Positions 47,648 through 60,581 are shown, numbered from the stretch's first letter. The stretch is 64,000 bases of DNA from Pohlia nutans (GCA_022496805.1 CM040103.1:3180001-3244000); one strand, 5' to 3'. A program made the numbers and translations. Notes: generated from the letters alone by a model not told the origin.

Positions 47648-48479
47648 TTTTTCTTCTTTTCTTTTTTTGGCCCTATACTGCTTTTACTCAGTTTTATAAC
47701 CATTGTGTTTCGATTTTTACGAGACGTGGTATTTTTGTAAATACAGTACTCTATTGGTTTGCTTTTGTCTTGCGCCAATTGGGTTTTTACTAATGCACAT
47801 GTGATGTTTGAACTTCATCTACTAAGTACTAACTCACCTACCTAGCTGTGATTTGTCTTAGTTTATTATGGCTTGATTATGTTCATAAAAATCCCACCGC
47901 TCCCTCCCTAACTAAGCTTTAATTGGCTTGAGTTTTTACTGCGTTAACTCAAGGACCTTTATGGGTCATTTTTAATTACGCAGCCTTGGGATTGGTGCCT
48001 TAATGAAATGGCATGCATGCATCTGCATGCTTATGTCTCTCTGCCTGTGTGCGTCCCTGCTCAAGCTTTTTCACGGCCTGTGCTTTTGAAGCTCCCTCGA
48101 TAATCTTTGCAGCGCTCATTGGACTTGCACATTCTGGTTGCATCGGCTCTTTGCTATGGGGTGCAAACATACGTAAGAGGTGTGTAGGCTAGGATTGGGA
48201 TTTACTGCGGAAGGGACGTGTTTTCACTTCGACAGAATTCACTTGGTGGTGGTGCTCAGTGCGCACAAGAATCCAACATGGATGGTTCTCCTTTGTCCAG
48301 TCGGGTTGCTTTTGCTTAGTGTTATGAGTTTCTTTTCTTTGGTTTTGTTTTGTGTTTTGTGTGGATTTTGGTTGTAGACTTGTAAGTGCTATGACACGCT
48401 GGAGCCTCCTGAAGACACCTCATATGCGCATTCTAACCCCCGGTTGTGGCATTGCACTACCATAGATGGGTACTTTTAT

Positions 48480-49230
48480 GACTGGGAGAATGACTGCGTT
48501 TATGACTATGCACAGTCATAAAATCGGGTCTGTGACTGCGTGTCATATTTTTTGCTGACGTGGCATGTGACGCGGCCCATGACTGGGTGCTGTAGTTACC
48601 GACGAGTCGCTTCGGACACCTAGTCATATAAATAAATATGCCTCAAAGCGTATACTTGGGCGCCATGTACGTGCCACGTCAGCATTCCAGCCGCCATCTT
48701 GACCGGTCCCAAGTCCTTGACTTTTGGAGGTCTGCCCGGGCAGCTGAGGCCAAAATCCGACGTGGCATGTGACTCGGGCGAGTCATATTTTTTTGCTGAC
48801 GTGGCATCCGACGTGGCACGTGACTCTGCGTAGTCATATTTTCTGCTGGCGTGGAATGTGACTCTGTAGAGTTATATTTTTGCTGACGTGGCACTTCCGC
48901 GTGGAATGTGAATACTGTCATTTTTTGGCTGACGTGGAATGTGACTCTGTGGAGTCGTATTTCGGGTCATAATGTTGCTGACGTGGAATTCGACTGGTAG
49001 TGATGTTTTTGGCTGACGTGGATTATGACTATGTACAGTCGTGTTTGAGCGATCGCTATGACTGTAGCCAGTGGTGTGTTCAAGACCTCCAATAATGTTT
49101 GACAAGAGTGCGAAGGATATACAACTGGTTTCAGTCACAGTATCGGAAGGAGTGAGACCATTACATGACTCGCGGTAGTCATAATGTTGTTGCCATGTAT
49201 GTGGCCCTATGACTGCGTACAGTGATGTTT
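48480..49230 (+). repeat. Left subterminal array of the CACTA element
   Basis: About a dozen degenerate units combine gtgactctgtggagtcata with ttttgctgacgtggcatg. Each contains a TGACT..AGTCA dyad plus TGACGTGG. The right end and the 54210-54441 segment carry looser versions. Confidence 0.75.
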
Positions 49231-49799
49231 TCGCTTACTGAGAGTCACATTAGTACTATGCATCAGAAACATACAATAGAAGACATATATGTGGCATTCA
49301 ATGGAAGAGACATACATAGGATTATGGGAATGCAACAATGTGAGCTTGTATTTAGTAGTGAAAGACTCAGTACAAAACCAAATATCGTTCATGTCTTAGA
49401 GGGAGTTGCTATCTAGCTAACCCAGTCTTATTCCTCACCAATATATACATTCAACATCTATTAGCTCGTGCTTCCCGCTTCCTTTTTGCTGCAGGCTCAT
49501 CGTGGTTCTCTTTGTCATCCTGTGTGCACCACCGCAATCACACTGGGTTACCCAACTATTTTGCACAAACCTCATTAATTCACTACAGGACCCTGTAATA
49601 CAGATGCTACGAATTTATAACTATAATCTGTTATATTCAGTTGGATTTTGACTAGTCCACGTGACCTTCTCATGATACATTACTGAACTATGAGACATTC
49701 TCACTGTATAGATAACTGATCCCTGTGACATTCTCACTGTGTACATTATTGAACCATGTGACATTCTATACGTACATTGCTCATCACTGTGACATTGAG

Positions 49800-50132
49800 G
49801 CAATTCATCAGCATTGCGTGCTACGTGAAACATCGGTAGATGATTTAGAAGTCACCTTCTCCTTCGCAGTCGCGCGGTTTAGGCTGCCTTCAGTGCAACA
49901 ATGGGCCACTTGTGACGGAGTTGAGAGTCTCCCCCAAGCGCTGCACAACCGGTTCGTCCATCTCGTTAGGCTCATACAAGTACAGCTGTTCCGATCCCGG
50001 TTCAACCGTGGTAATCATGACCGAGGCATTGCCCTCCTTGATCATCCGGCAATGCATATACTCATACAACGTAGAAATGGCTCCAAAAGAATCAATGAAT
50101 CTCTCTTTTAGTTTACTGTATGTAGTAACCAT
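49800..50132 (-). pseudogene. Unidentified coding-like fragment inside the CACTA element
   Basis: The minus strand reads KLKERFIDSFGAISTLYEY, MIKEGNASVMITTVEPGSEQ, LYLYEPNEMDEPVVQRLGE and then a stop at 49890. Composition looks like a real protein. It could be the second (TNPA-like) CACTA gene or a captured host exon. A short stretch at 49829-49850 (acatcggtagatgatttaga) is identical to the 3' end of the TNP2 gene at 55222-55241. Confidence 0.4.
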
Positions 50133-50431
50133 GCCAATGACCGTTCATCTAAGGTTGAGCCTAATTTTTGTATTTCCAAAAGACGAATATTAATTGATAG
50201 TATTCTTTGTAGCATAATAGAGCAATGGGAGGCAACACCCCTTAGCAATGGCACCGGTCTAATTACAATTAGAAACCGAGTTTAAATGACAATGACACAG
50301 TAGTCCCAAAATTCATGGAATATAAATGGCATCTCTTTCGATTGAATTTTCAAAATGGTGCTCCATTGCAATGTTGTATTATGCTATGTTCTTTCAATGA
50401 AACCAATAGTTTCAAAATGAAATAAAAATCA

Positions 50432-50579
50432 ATGGTTGTGAAGAGGGAGCACTTCGGCAGGGTCAAGATGAAGATCATCCTTGAGGAAATAGCTGACAAC
50501 AAGACGAGCCAAGCCCAGAACACCCTGCATAAAATACACCATGCCAATGGCGATGGTGTCTAGCACCACCTGACCTTCA
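50432..50579 (-). pseudogene. Captured fragment of a folate-biopterin transporter (FBT) gene
   Basis: The minus strand encodes [20 protein letters not shown] followed by [20 protein letters not shown], the conserved first-helix region of plant folate-biopterin transporters (MFS-type). It is a single exon-sized piece: an AG precedes it at about 50580 and no FBT continuation follows. It lies within the CACTA element and opposite to the transposase gene, so transduplication of a host gene is the likely source. Confidence 0.7.
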
Positions 50580-50649
50580 CTAGCCTAGGACACAATTCAA
50601 TCACGTAGAAAGTCTAGTACTGAGGAACTACAAATTGATTAGAGAAGGG

Positions 50650-51810
50650 GCTCACCTTCACTGTGGCTTCATTTGTTTGTTTGTTCTCCAACGCTCATAG
50701 CAACGCTGAAGTGTGAGTCCATCAGTCCATTTCTTCTTGTGAAGGTTCAGAAGTATTTTCTCTTCTAGTTCATTCTTCCGATAATTGTCGGTGCAATCCA
50801 TGGGTGGAAGCCTGCAAACATCGGTCAGTGCCATAAATAAAATTAGGTCAGCATCAACTATTGCTCAAATTATTCCACATAAAGAGCAGATAGAAAGCAA
50901 GAGGTAACATCAAAGAGTCATACAAAGCAGCCAGTTTAGTTTGATTGAGCGTCTCAAGCATCTTCGTTTGGTAAACAGCGTCAACTGCTTCCACAGTACT
51001 CACGCCCTAATCAAGGTATGGATGTTAATACATCCGGAACGCAAACTGTGTACTCATCATTGACAAAATCTTCGAGCATCAGCTCCATCACCTCCATGGG
51101 TACTCCAGCTTTCATCATAAATGTCGGCTTTGAAACCAAACCTTGTAAAACCAGGAGGTATCACATCGAGACATATGACGAGCCACATAGCCAAAGGAAA
51201 AAATGTCAATCCCAACATATGACCGACAATCCTCAACATACTCGGTTCTTCTACGAAAAGAAACTCTCGTATATAAACAACAAATTCAACAAAGCTGAAA
51301 ATTCTCCTCCTGAGGTAGAAATTGCTGGAATTAAGGGACTCATATGACAATTAACCAAACGTCTATGATTCAAGTTAGTTAGAACACCAAAGCAATAGTC
51401 TACTTAGTTTGTACATATTCTAAGTATGTATATAGACAATATTAGGACTATACGTGTGGCTTGGTTGTCGAAGATCTCGCTTCAATGGTTGGCTCGTGAG
51501 TCACACAGTAAAAATTATTTACAACAAACAAAGAGTTCAAAATAATTAATCCAATTCTTGCATATGAACAAAAAGTTTAACAAAGCTCCTTGAACTGAAA
51601 ACTCTGCTCCTGAGGTAAGCTTTGAAGTGACAAGGGTGCTATTGTTGTTGGTGCCGACTCGCTCGTATGCGAACGTGGAAGATGGAACCTCGGACGGGTG
51701 AAGCTCGTTGATGTTGTACAAGTTTTTGCTCGAGTTGATCTTGTTGTAGATGCCGTCCATTAAACATGACCGCATTCCCGCAAACCCTCGTCCTTTCGCC
51801 ATCTTGTAAA
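50650..51810 (-). pseudogene. Further possible captured exons in the CACTA element
   Basis: Minus-strand fragments read as protein: MAKGRGFAGMRSCLMDGIYN onward (51801 to about 51615), AGVPMEVMELMLEDFVNDEY (about 51105-51015), GVSTVEAVDAVYQTKMLETL (about 51005-50930) and [20 protein letters not shown] (about 50790-50700). Several are bordered by AG/GT-like sites. I do not recognise the families. They may form a chimeric transcript with the FBT piece. Confidence 0.35.
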
Positions 51811-53988
51811 AACCACAGAGGAATTAGGGTTTTGCTTTCACAGAGCCATTTCTTACATAACCTACTCGGCGTTGTTGTTGTTATTCCTCTTCTTCTCCTT
51901 CTTCTTCGTCTTGTCACCACTCAAAGACAGCATCCATCTTTCTTCCCTGCATTCTGCAACACCATACAGTCAGCCATTGCAGAGACATCGACCTAACTAG
52001 ATCAAAACTGCTACTAGATCAATACCCCAAATTGAAAATCTTACATTCAAAGAAAACGGCAATGCTCACAATAGTGATTTTTAGAGTTTTTTGAATGCTA
52101 TGTGAGGCACTTCAACAATGAAAAGGAATGTATACATATGGTTGATGAAGTCTTCAACGTTACCGATTTCGTAATGATATTGCATTCATGTAATGGCACC
52201 CTTTTAGAAACAAACAAAACAGGGTTCCGTTGCAAAGAGAACGAAAAATACAACCAGCCCAACCACAAGTGCAATGACACCTTTTTCAGTCACACTGACT
52301 ACAACATTAAAAGCTCAGTCTGAGATGCTCAAACGTGGGTTGTTGAATGTTTTGAGAGGCTAAATTTCAATAAGGTAACTGATAGTTCCAAATCATGATT
52401 TCTACGACATTACGACATGTTTAAGAAGCATGTGAATTCTCTACTAGATTCTTGAGTAGAACAAAAGAGCAAAAAAGGATCAACGACATTCAAGAAGCTT
52501 CAAAACCCTAAACCTGAAAATGCAAGAAACATGAAAACAATCAAGTGTGCACCCATCTTTCGAGATGGAGACTCTTCAAGAGGTCTCTGTCTGTGGAGCT
52601 TCGTCCTTCGTGTTGACAGCGTCTTTTGCCGGAGCTTACAATGGTCGCAATCTCACAGCCATTGGCATTTCGGAGCTACAAATACACGAAACCCTGACAC
52701 TGCTCAAAAATCACAATCACAATAGACTCAACCCGAACCTAAACTATCCTGCAATTGCAACTAGGGATACAAATTCCACACACTTAGAACGCAAAAAAAG
52801 CTACACCACGAAACCCTAGCATGCGTGGTCAAGTGCTGAAAAATGCAAAAATTACTGACCACGATTAGGTCATTGGAACTTCACAAATGATTCTAGAATA
52901 CGAATTCCAAACACTTGGAACAAAGTGACGAAACCCTAAGAAGAATAAGTAGCAATTGGAAAGGCATGCTAGGGTTTGCTAATGAACAGACCTTCACCAA
53001 GTTTAAGGTCACTGGCATCTTCCTCCTCAATTGGTGCGCCTGATCAAGCTGCTATGCTTGAATATTGCTCGGCGCCATGCCGGACACGTTCGTCTGGTCA
53101 ACCCCCGCCACGTGTCTCTCCGTTGACCAAGCCCTTAGTCATATAGATGACTAAGCCAAGTGATGTATGTGACACGCATGAGTTATACAACACTCTCCAG
53201 TCATCTTGATTACGCCCTATAGTCATCTATAAGACTATGTAGTCTTGTATAACTCTCTCCTGAAATATTTCCTACGCAGAGTGGTATGAATGAGTTTAGT
53301 GCTAGAAGTGGCCTTTAGAGTGTGTCAGAATAGTAAATTCCCTGCCTGAAAACACTAAGTAAAACCGCTCCCCCTAAAATTCTATGCGGCGCATATATCT
53401 ATCAAGTGCTATAATCCTTTGCAATTAAAGCCTCTATCTAAATACTAGTGAATACAAACACTTAAAACTCCTCCAAAAATAGAATGACCAGCCGCTCAGT
53501 GTTTATGAATCTTCTCATAATGAAAGAGCTCAACCACATTACTTGTTTGTTTTTCTTTTCATAGCCTTCTCTACGATGTTGTAGACCCTATATCTAAAAA
53601 CACAAGAGTGTATCCTAAACCCAAGCCTCTTAATGCATGGCATTTCCTTGTACCATGAAGCTGTGAACCGGATTACTTGTGGTGATCTTTTGTAGAGCCA
53701 TCCCCATGATGTTAGAAATGGTGGAACTGGACCCTAAATCTTAGCCTCTTTGTGCATGGTTTTCACTTGTACCATGAAGATGTAAACTAGGTTCTTTGGA
53801 GTAGAGAATCTGGATTTTGTAGACTTGATAAGACTCATGTGCTATATTCGTATCCGATGGAGATACAATCAATCAAACACTTTGTCCCAAGAAAAAAACA
53901 ACCTGACAATTTTGAACAAGGTTGTAAATAGAACTTCATCCTCTAAAGGATTGAGGAGCCATATATTAATGTGTGATTGTAACTCGGG

Positions 53989-55264
53989 GTGCCTACTACT
54001 GTTTTCTTCATCGCCAATTTTGATGGTCAACCAGACATGAGACCTCCACCACGAAAGATGAGCGGTCGAGAGCACTTGGCGTTTGCGAATGCTCAACAAG
54101 AGTGGACAAGCAAGATCCAAGCAAACGAAGGACAACAAACGCCGGACCCTGTACACGAACACGGGGTGAAGAGGAGGACATGTCTTTTTAACCTTCCCAA
54201 TTGGAAAGTAAGTGTATCTAACGCACTCTTGGACATTGACATGAGTGTACACAACAATGTTGTCATGCGTGGACACTAAATTCTGACTAAATGCAGTGAT
54301 AGGCCGTGGAATATGACTGTGCATAGTGCAACTCTGAATTTTGGAATCCAGTTTAGAACTCAATGCTATGATGAGAAGCGGAATGTGACTGCACACAGCG
54401 ATGATGTACTGCATGGTATCTAATATGTGACTCTGTGGAGTCACTATACATGATCTTCTGATTCGACGTACGTTGGATGTCATGCAGTGTGAAAAAAACA
54501 TTGCCGAGAATGTTATGAAGACCATATTCGGAGAGAAGACACCCTAGAAGTTTGTCTCGATATGAAGGAAGGCCTTGATGCTACCTCCATCGGACGTAGC
54601 CAAGTCGTATCGATCCATGTGTGCATATGGAAACCACCTCCGTGTCCGGAGTACAGAGACGCATTTGACAACTGTGGACTCGGAGGTACCCGCAACCTTT
54701 CGATAACTTTGTCGCTCGGGTACTAAGGATACAAATCTCCAGGCTACAGAGTTCGAGTACGTGGGGTGGTAGAGGAAATCCTTTCAGTGGACTATGAACA
54801 ATTCAAGGTGGTGGTCCTCTATTGCAACTGGGTGGTTGCAAACATGGGAGGAGATGGCGCCACCATGAAGCGCGATGATTACGGTTTCACTACCGTAAAC
54901 TTTGAGAGGTTCATCCCATACTCTGCATAGTCCCGCTCTACATTGAACAGGTCTTTTTTGCACTGGATGTAGCCAAGCGTGGATGGGAGGTTGTGTTGCG
55001 CAAAGAACCACTGAACCACGAGGAGTTTGGACATTCTCAAACCACCAACTCACGAATGAAGTACAGTGCATATCATTGGGGAGAGCATGTGATTTTCCCA
55101 AACTTAAAGCCACAGGCCTGGATTTGGATCTCATACTGAAAACACCTATACTGAGAGATGCAGTGGAAGTAGCCTCGGAGGTGGTTGCTAAAGCATTAGA
55201 ACGCCTCAGACAGGATGACACATCGGTAGATGATTTAGACTATTGCGACTCAGAGCAGAATTGA
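53989..55264 (+). pseudogene. Broken TNP2-type transposase gene with DUF4216 region
   Basis: TNP2 pieces in order: FDGQPDMRPPPRKMSG and RRTCLFNLPNWK (to 54209); then, after a segment 54210-54441 that begins gtaagt and may be an intron, LLIRRTLDVMQCEKNIAENV followed by MKTIFGEK (54442-54535). A stop and a frame change follow. From 54750, VEEILSVDYEQFKVVVLYCNW and DDYGFTTVNFERF match the DUF4216 domain that follows TNP2 in plant CACTA elements, again with stops. The last stretch ends LDYCDSEQN. The N-terminal part and most of the catalytic region are absent, so the element cannot encode its own transposase. Confidence 0.75.
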
Positions 55265-56337
55265 CCGAGTCCTTGTTCAATCACATACAGCTGTGAACAT
55301 TCTACTCGGTGGACATATCTATATATATATTCATATATTCACACAAAATTGTCTAATTAACACCCTCAAGTCTTGGCCACGCAGCACACAGTAATTTCAA
55401 CCACCCAAACCGATAAGTTGCACACTTCTCACGTTAGTTGCCAACTACCACTACATGCAGGCACAGGTACAATTGTAAAACCGGCAATAATTTTGGCAAA
55501 TATTCCTTCTCAATGTAAACCCCGACCCCCACCCACCTAGCTCCACTACTTAAATGAGTAAATAAATAATTTATTCATTAATTATTAAATTAATGCACGT
55601 GGCCAATTCCTAATTACCCTAAACAAATGAAAAACTACTCAATTTTGGACACAAATTCTCCCTATAAAACGAATACCCTAAATTCTCATACTATACAGTG
55701 ATTGAGAGGGCCAATATACATGTAAACTGTCTCGGGCAGTGTTTAGAATTTGGGCAGCCCAAAACAAAAACATACAACTATAGGGAAAAATGTGACTGCA
55801 AAATATGACTAAGAGAAAAAAGTGACGTCCAAATATGACTGGGCGTTCCCCAAGAACGTTCCCTCTCATTCCCTCTCGTTCCCTACAAAGATATACGTTC
55901 CTCCCACCCACTCTATACGGTATATGTGGCAAATATGACTACAAAATATGACTGCCAGTCACGTTGTCTAATTTGGCTTCCACCGACAATTTTGCCCTCG
56001 CAGAATGTAACAGCCGGCAGTCGCCTGTCATCCCCAGTCATATTCTCCCAATCATAAAAGTACCCATCTCCGGTAGTGTTGGTTTGTATGGGTACAGGTG
56101 AGGGTGGCTTCCTCTTGTTCTTTCCTTCTGAATCACACAACACTTGGACAAGCAAGGGGTCAAGAACGAACGTGGAGTTTTTGTTACTTCAATATTTTGC
56201 TCTTACCTTGATTGTCTTGACAGCAAGTTTAGTTAGTTTTGCTACTAATTGCTATTTGTTTCACCTTTTAGCTCAATCACTAGTTAGTTAGTATGTGCTG
56301 GTTTTACCAATACTATCTTGTTGATAATCTCATACTG

Positions 56338-56560
56338 TTCAAAGTCTATTCAGTCTTTTCGACCGAAGTTGCTTTACTTTGGCTTTTCTGCCTGGGTATA
56401 CTTTGTAATATTAGTCTATTCAGTCTTTTCGACTGAAGTTGCTTTACTCTGGCTTTTCTGCCTTAGTATAATTTGTAATACTAGTCTATTCAGTCTTTTC
56501 GACTGAAGTTGCTTTACTCTGGCTTTTCTGCCTTGGAATACTTCGTAACTAGTTTTATTT
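56338..56560. repeat. Three-copy ~72-bp tandem repeat
   Basis: Units share gtctattcagtcttttcgac, gaagttgctttact, tggcttttctgcct and tttgtaat. It lies between the right end of the CACTA element and the right large inverted repeat. Confidence 0.9.
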
Positions 56561-57000
56561 TAGCTTAGTACAATTTAGTTTTGAAAGGAGCTTTGTTCTA
56601 ACATGCTCTGAATAGAGATGTTCCGAAAAAGTGCTTCCGGGCCTGATTTTTTTTTTTTAAATTATCATTTAAACTCCAAAAATGGCAAGGTGAAGAAAAA
56701 AAAGGAAGACAAGTGGAAGACTAGAAGAAAAAGAAGAAGGAAGACAAGAGGAAGACAAGAAAAAAAACAAGATAAATGAAAAGAAAAGAAAAGATAAAGA
56801 TAAAGATAAAGATAAAAGATAAAAGATAAAGATAAGGATGAGAAATAAATTAAATAATTGTTTCTTTACAGCGTAAGGGATTGTAGAAAGACAAAAATCC
56901 CTGTTTTTAAGAGATTTTTTCAAAAAAAAAATTAATGCGCTTGGGGGCCACGTGCATGATTATATAGCCAAGTGAAAAATTCGCGAATTGGGTGTTATTT

Positions 57001-58441
57001 GTGTTTTATGGATTTTGGGACTACCATGTCATTTCCACATAAACTTAGTTTTTAATTGTAACTAAATTGTGGTCCCATTGCAAAAGAGTGTTGCCTTCTC
57101 TTGCTCTATTATGCTATGTACTTTCCAACCCATTTTGAATGTTGTTTATAGAGCAAAATTCTATTTTCAAAGTGAAATATATCAATATAATTGTTGTAGT
57201 GTCAAAATTTTACTATTTTAAGAAAAATGATTTTTTCTTAAAATGATTGTTGTAGTGTCAAAAATGATATGGTTTTTTTAAACACACATATGATGTCAAA
57301 AATCTAAAGTAATAAATGAAACTTTTGTGGCTTTTGTAAGTTAAACCCTTAACCCTTTAGTGCCTTGGGTATTTAGCAACATGCATTGGGATTTCAGTCA
57401 AAAATAGAATGGATTATATTAGAAAGTAACCGTACAATTGTATTTTCAACCAAAGTGTAGACAATTTGCCAAAATTAGATAATCATCTAATGGTGAAACT
57501 GCGAGATTATATAGTATGTCTTTGAACCATATAGTGTACATTAAAAAATGAGGTTTTGGAGAGTGTGTGACTTCAAAGTTGAATAGAATTTGGCTTAAAT
57601 TTTCTAAAGATTAAAGTGACGCAGTTCAGCAATGCTCTATGTCAACACCTCGCCATTGCAATGTTTCATATCAAGAATGAACTCACATATAATTATTATG
57701 AATTTTATAAGTGAGAGTGACTTATTCGTATACGGTTTAGGACAAAACTTTATACGTTAAAAATTGAAAGGAATTGGTACATTGATCAAGGTTGGAATAC
57801 ACACACTATCGTACGAGGAAGGAAGGGTCCACACTTTGGTGTCGAATAATTAATAAAAGTCCAAACCGTGGAGGTCGGCACTTTCAAAAATAATTATTAA
57901 AAAATTGGCTATTAATAACTAACATTAAATTTTTCTAGCAGCTAAACATTTTCTTTTGTTTTTTGTCTGCAATTTTGTTGACTTTATTTTTGATGATTTC
58001 GACAAAATACTTGATAAATTTATTTATTTTCCGGAATTTTTTGGGGAATTGTTTTCTGCCGACCTTGCCTTCCTAGTACGGTACTAAAACATGAATAAGA
58101 TAACACAAAAACGAGATAACAAACTTCCAAACACTAAAAATACATTATAGTACATGTTTTGTATTTGTGAGGGTTTGCAATATTCTAGTGTTTTGAATAT
58201 AGGTGTTTTGATAGTTGCACAACTCCAAATTTTATTTTTATTTTTTAGAAGATGTGTATTATAAATCTCTAAATCTAATCACAATTCAAAATTCAATTCT
58301 TCATGAATTTTTTGTTATTTGCATTTCCAACACTCCAATGACTAGAATGTGATCAGTTAGGCACTAAAAAGTTAACTGTTGAGGCGACTCAAAAGTGATC
58401 GTTCCAGAAATAAAAAGTGTTGTAAAATAAGTTAGGAGTGT
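57001..58441. other. AT-rich gene-free DNA
   Basis: Isolated TTAACCC motifs occur near 57350. No complete element or gene was recognised. Confidence 0.4.
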
Positions 58442-58445
58442 TTAA

Positions 58446-59717
58446 CCCCTAAAGGACCGGAGTGTTTTTCCTCCAAAAACACTCCAATGCTGCCATTTTT
58501 ACTCCCCCATGCAAAATATCCAAAAGAATGTTATTTTTTTCCTTCTAACCGTAAGATCTTGTCCTAAACTATTTGAAAAACATACACAACAAATTTCGTT
58601 CATTTTGACCGCACGGATTGCAAGATAATTGCGTTTGATGGAAAAAAACACCCCAAGAAAACACATGCCCGAAAATTTCAGATGCGTTTGACCATAACTA
58701 CATCAAAAAAACCTCACTACCGAAACTTGTCGCACTTCACTTTCACATTCTATATGATGTTACTTAGTTGTGTACCAATTTTCGTTGCGTTTGGAGATGT
58801 TTAGGATGTTGAATAACACCTTGAAATTGTTGGGGGTTTAAAAGTTCAGAAAAGACTATATGTTTTTGGAATTGCAATATTTTTGACTTTATTTATTTAA
58901 AATACGAATCCGAGCGGTGGAACACAAGTACATTCCACCCTCTACAGAATGGCGAAAAAAAAAATTGAAAAAAAATAAAATCTCCAAGTTTTAGAAGACA
59001 TGTAGCACATTTTCTAAGAATTTTGGAGGTTAGGGGGGAAATAAAGGGTGGAGGAAGGGAATTGAAGTGCCAACCCATTCCAATGTTCATGACCCCACTA
59101 ACTCTCAAGGTACACTGCCACGTGGCAGTCCCTCATTGAACGATTTTTATTTTTTATTTTTTATTTTTAAAAGTAATTTTATTTTTCAAATTTTTAAATA
59201 ATATTTTTAAAATAATAATTTTTAGTTTAAAATAATAATTTTTTTAATAAAAAATAAAATTTTAAATAAAAAATAAATTTTTAATTTTTTAAAAAATAAA
59301 TTTTAATTTTTTAAAAAATAAATTTTAATTTTTTAAAAAATAAATTTTAATTTTTAAAATAATAATTTTTAATTTTTAAAAAATAATTATTTTTTAATCT
59401 TTTTATGAGCTTGGAAAACGGGGTGGTCTTCTGCCCCTACAGTCCACCCCATTTTCCACACACCGCCCATCTTGATGCCCCCCCTAAAATTCAACTATTT
59501 CTCCACTGCCCCGCTGCCCTTTCTCCCGAAAAAAACACATTTCCCCTCGTAACTTTCACATACAGTGTCGGAATTCAAAAAAAAAAAAATTCCCCATTTT
59601 CGTGGCACATTGGGGAATCTGTTATTAAATTTCCTTCAAAATTCGATTAAAAATGTGTTCACCGGAACCTACCCGATTCTCTAAATGTCCTAGTTAGGAC
59701 ACTTGGTCCTTTAGGGG
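58446..59717. mobile_element. TTAA-flanked element, 1.27 kb, largest of its kind here
   Basis: TTAA at 58442-58445 and 59718-59721; inverted ends CCCCTAAAGGACC. It contains a low-complexity T/A tract at 59145-59400 and no recognisable transposase. Confidence 0.75.
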
Positions 59718-59939
59718 TTAAATTGACTGTATATTAAACCTAACTTACTTAGAGTCAAATTTTATATAGAAGTAAGTCATTGGATCACTAAAAATACATT
59801 CACAAAAATATCTAAGAAGAATGAAGAGACTTATTTGTAACTACTACATCATTTTCCTTCTCATAATTCTTTTGTCTTTTCAAATAGATTTTGACCAGTA
59901 AGATTGGCCTTTGTTTTTACGTTTGACTTGTTTTGAAAT

Positions 59940-60573
59940 CTCGGGTGGGTCACTTACTGCATTTTACAAACAACGTGCGGCAGAAAATAGCATGGGTTTT
60001 ATTCATCATAGGTAAAATTTACAAGAATTTATAAAAAAATTACAAATAAGATAGAATGCAATGAAAGACTACATGCCATTATAAATAATTTAGGTACACC
60101 ACAATTCTAGTCCATTATAATTTAAGTACATGTAATTTAGGGAATTGCAAATGGGATCCAAGGTATTAAACTGAGTACAGTCTGTTTTGGGGGGAAAACA
60201 GCTGGAGCACAGTTGGTAGGAAAGGGCGGTCAACTGCGCGGTGGACGAAAAGTAGGTCTAGAAGTGGATGAAAGCTCATTATGTATGAAAGAAGGTTAAG
60301 TTCTGGTCATTCTCTTGAGGCCATTTTTCTCAAGTTTTTAAACTCATGTTACTTTTAGATTATATTTAAGCCATTACAAGGAAGATAGCATATAAAAAAT
60401 TGCATTGGTCACCGTTTTATAAAAGATGATAGGGTCCATAATATAGGCCATTTTTTTCCATTAAGTAATCATAGGGGTCCTTTTAATTTCAGCTAGGAGG
60501 TAAATAGCCCCCCCAAAAAACACCCCCTCGCCGCACGTGGTACCCAAAATATATGAAGAGTGACCCACCCGAG
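59940..60573. mobile_element. MITE-like element with 8-bp duplication (CTCGGG ends)
   Basis: TTTGAAAT at 59932-59939 and 60574-60581. The ends CTCGGGTGGGTCACT are inverted; inside each end comes an acgtgcggc motif. Related to 14357-14643. Confidence 0.85.
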
Positions 60574-60581
60574 TTTGAAAT

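Larger units (their letters stand above)
48455..56078 (+). mobile_element. 7.6-kb CACTA transposon, non-autonomous, with captured host DNA
   Basis: The ends are CACTACC and GGTAGTG, each followed by an inverted ATGGGTACTTTTATGA-TGGGAGAAT block. TTG is duplicated at 48452-48454 and 56079-56081. Inside the left end (48480-49230) and right end (55750-56065) lie many TGACT-type subterminal motifs, as expected for transposase-binding arrays of En/Spm elements. The plus strand carries a broken TNP2/DUF4216 gene at 53989-55264. The middle (49800-51810) holds minus-strand coding-like fragments, one of them recognisable as a host gene. It lies between the two halves of a large inverted repeat. Confidence 0.88.
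46861..57000. repeat. Pair of ~370-bp inverted repeats 9.4 kb apart, enclosing the CACTA element
   Basis: 46861-47235 and 56630-57000 are inverted copies: cac-caattc, cacttggc, aaaacagggatttttgtctt, tctacaatc, the pyrimidine-rich tatcttt run, accttgccatttttggagtt and the atcagg/cccggaag inner edge. They could be the long TIRs of a Mutator-like element into which the CACTA element jumped, or two separate copies. No 9-bp duplication was found at the outer ends. Confidence 0.6.

Noticed and set aside
10719..59721. CCCTAAA motifs suggesting interstitial telomere repeats
   Set aside because: They occur once per element end, always next to TTAA and followed by family-specific bases, never as a tandem CCCTAAA array.
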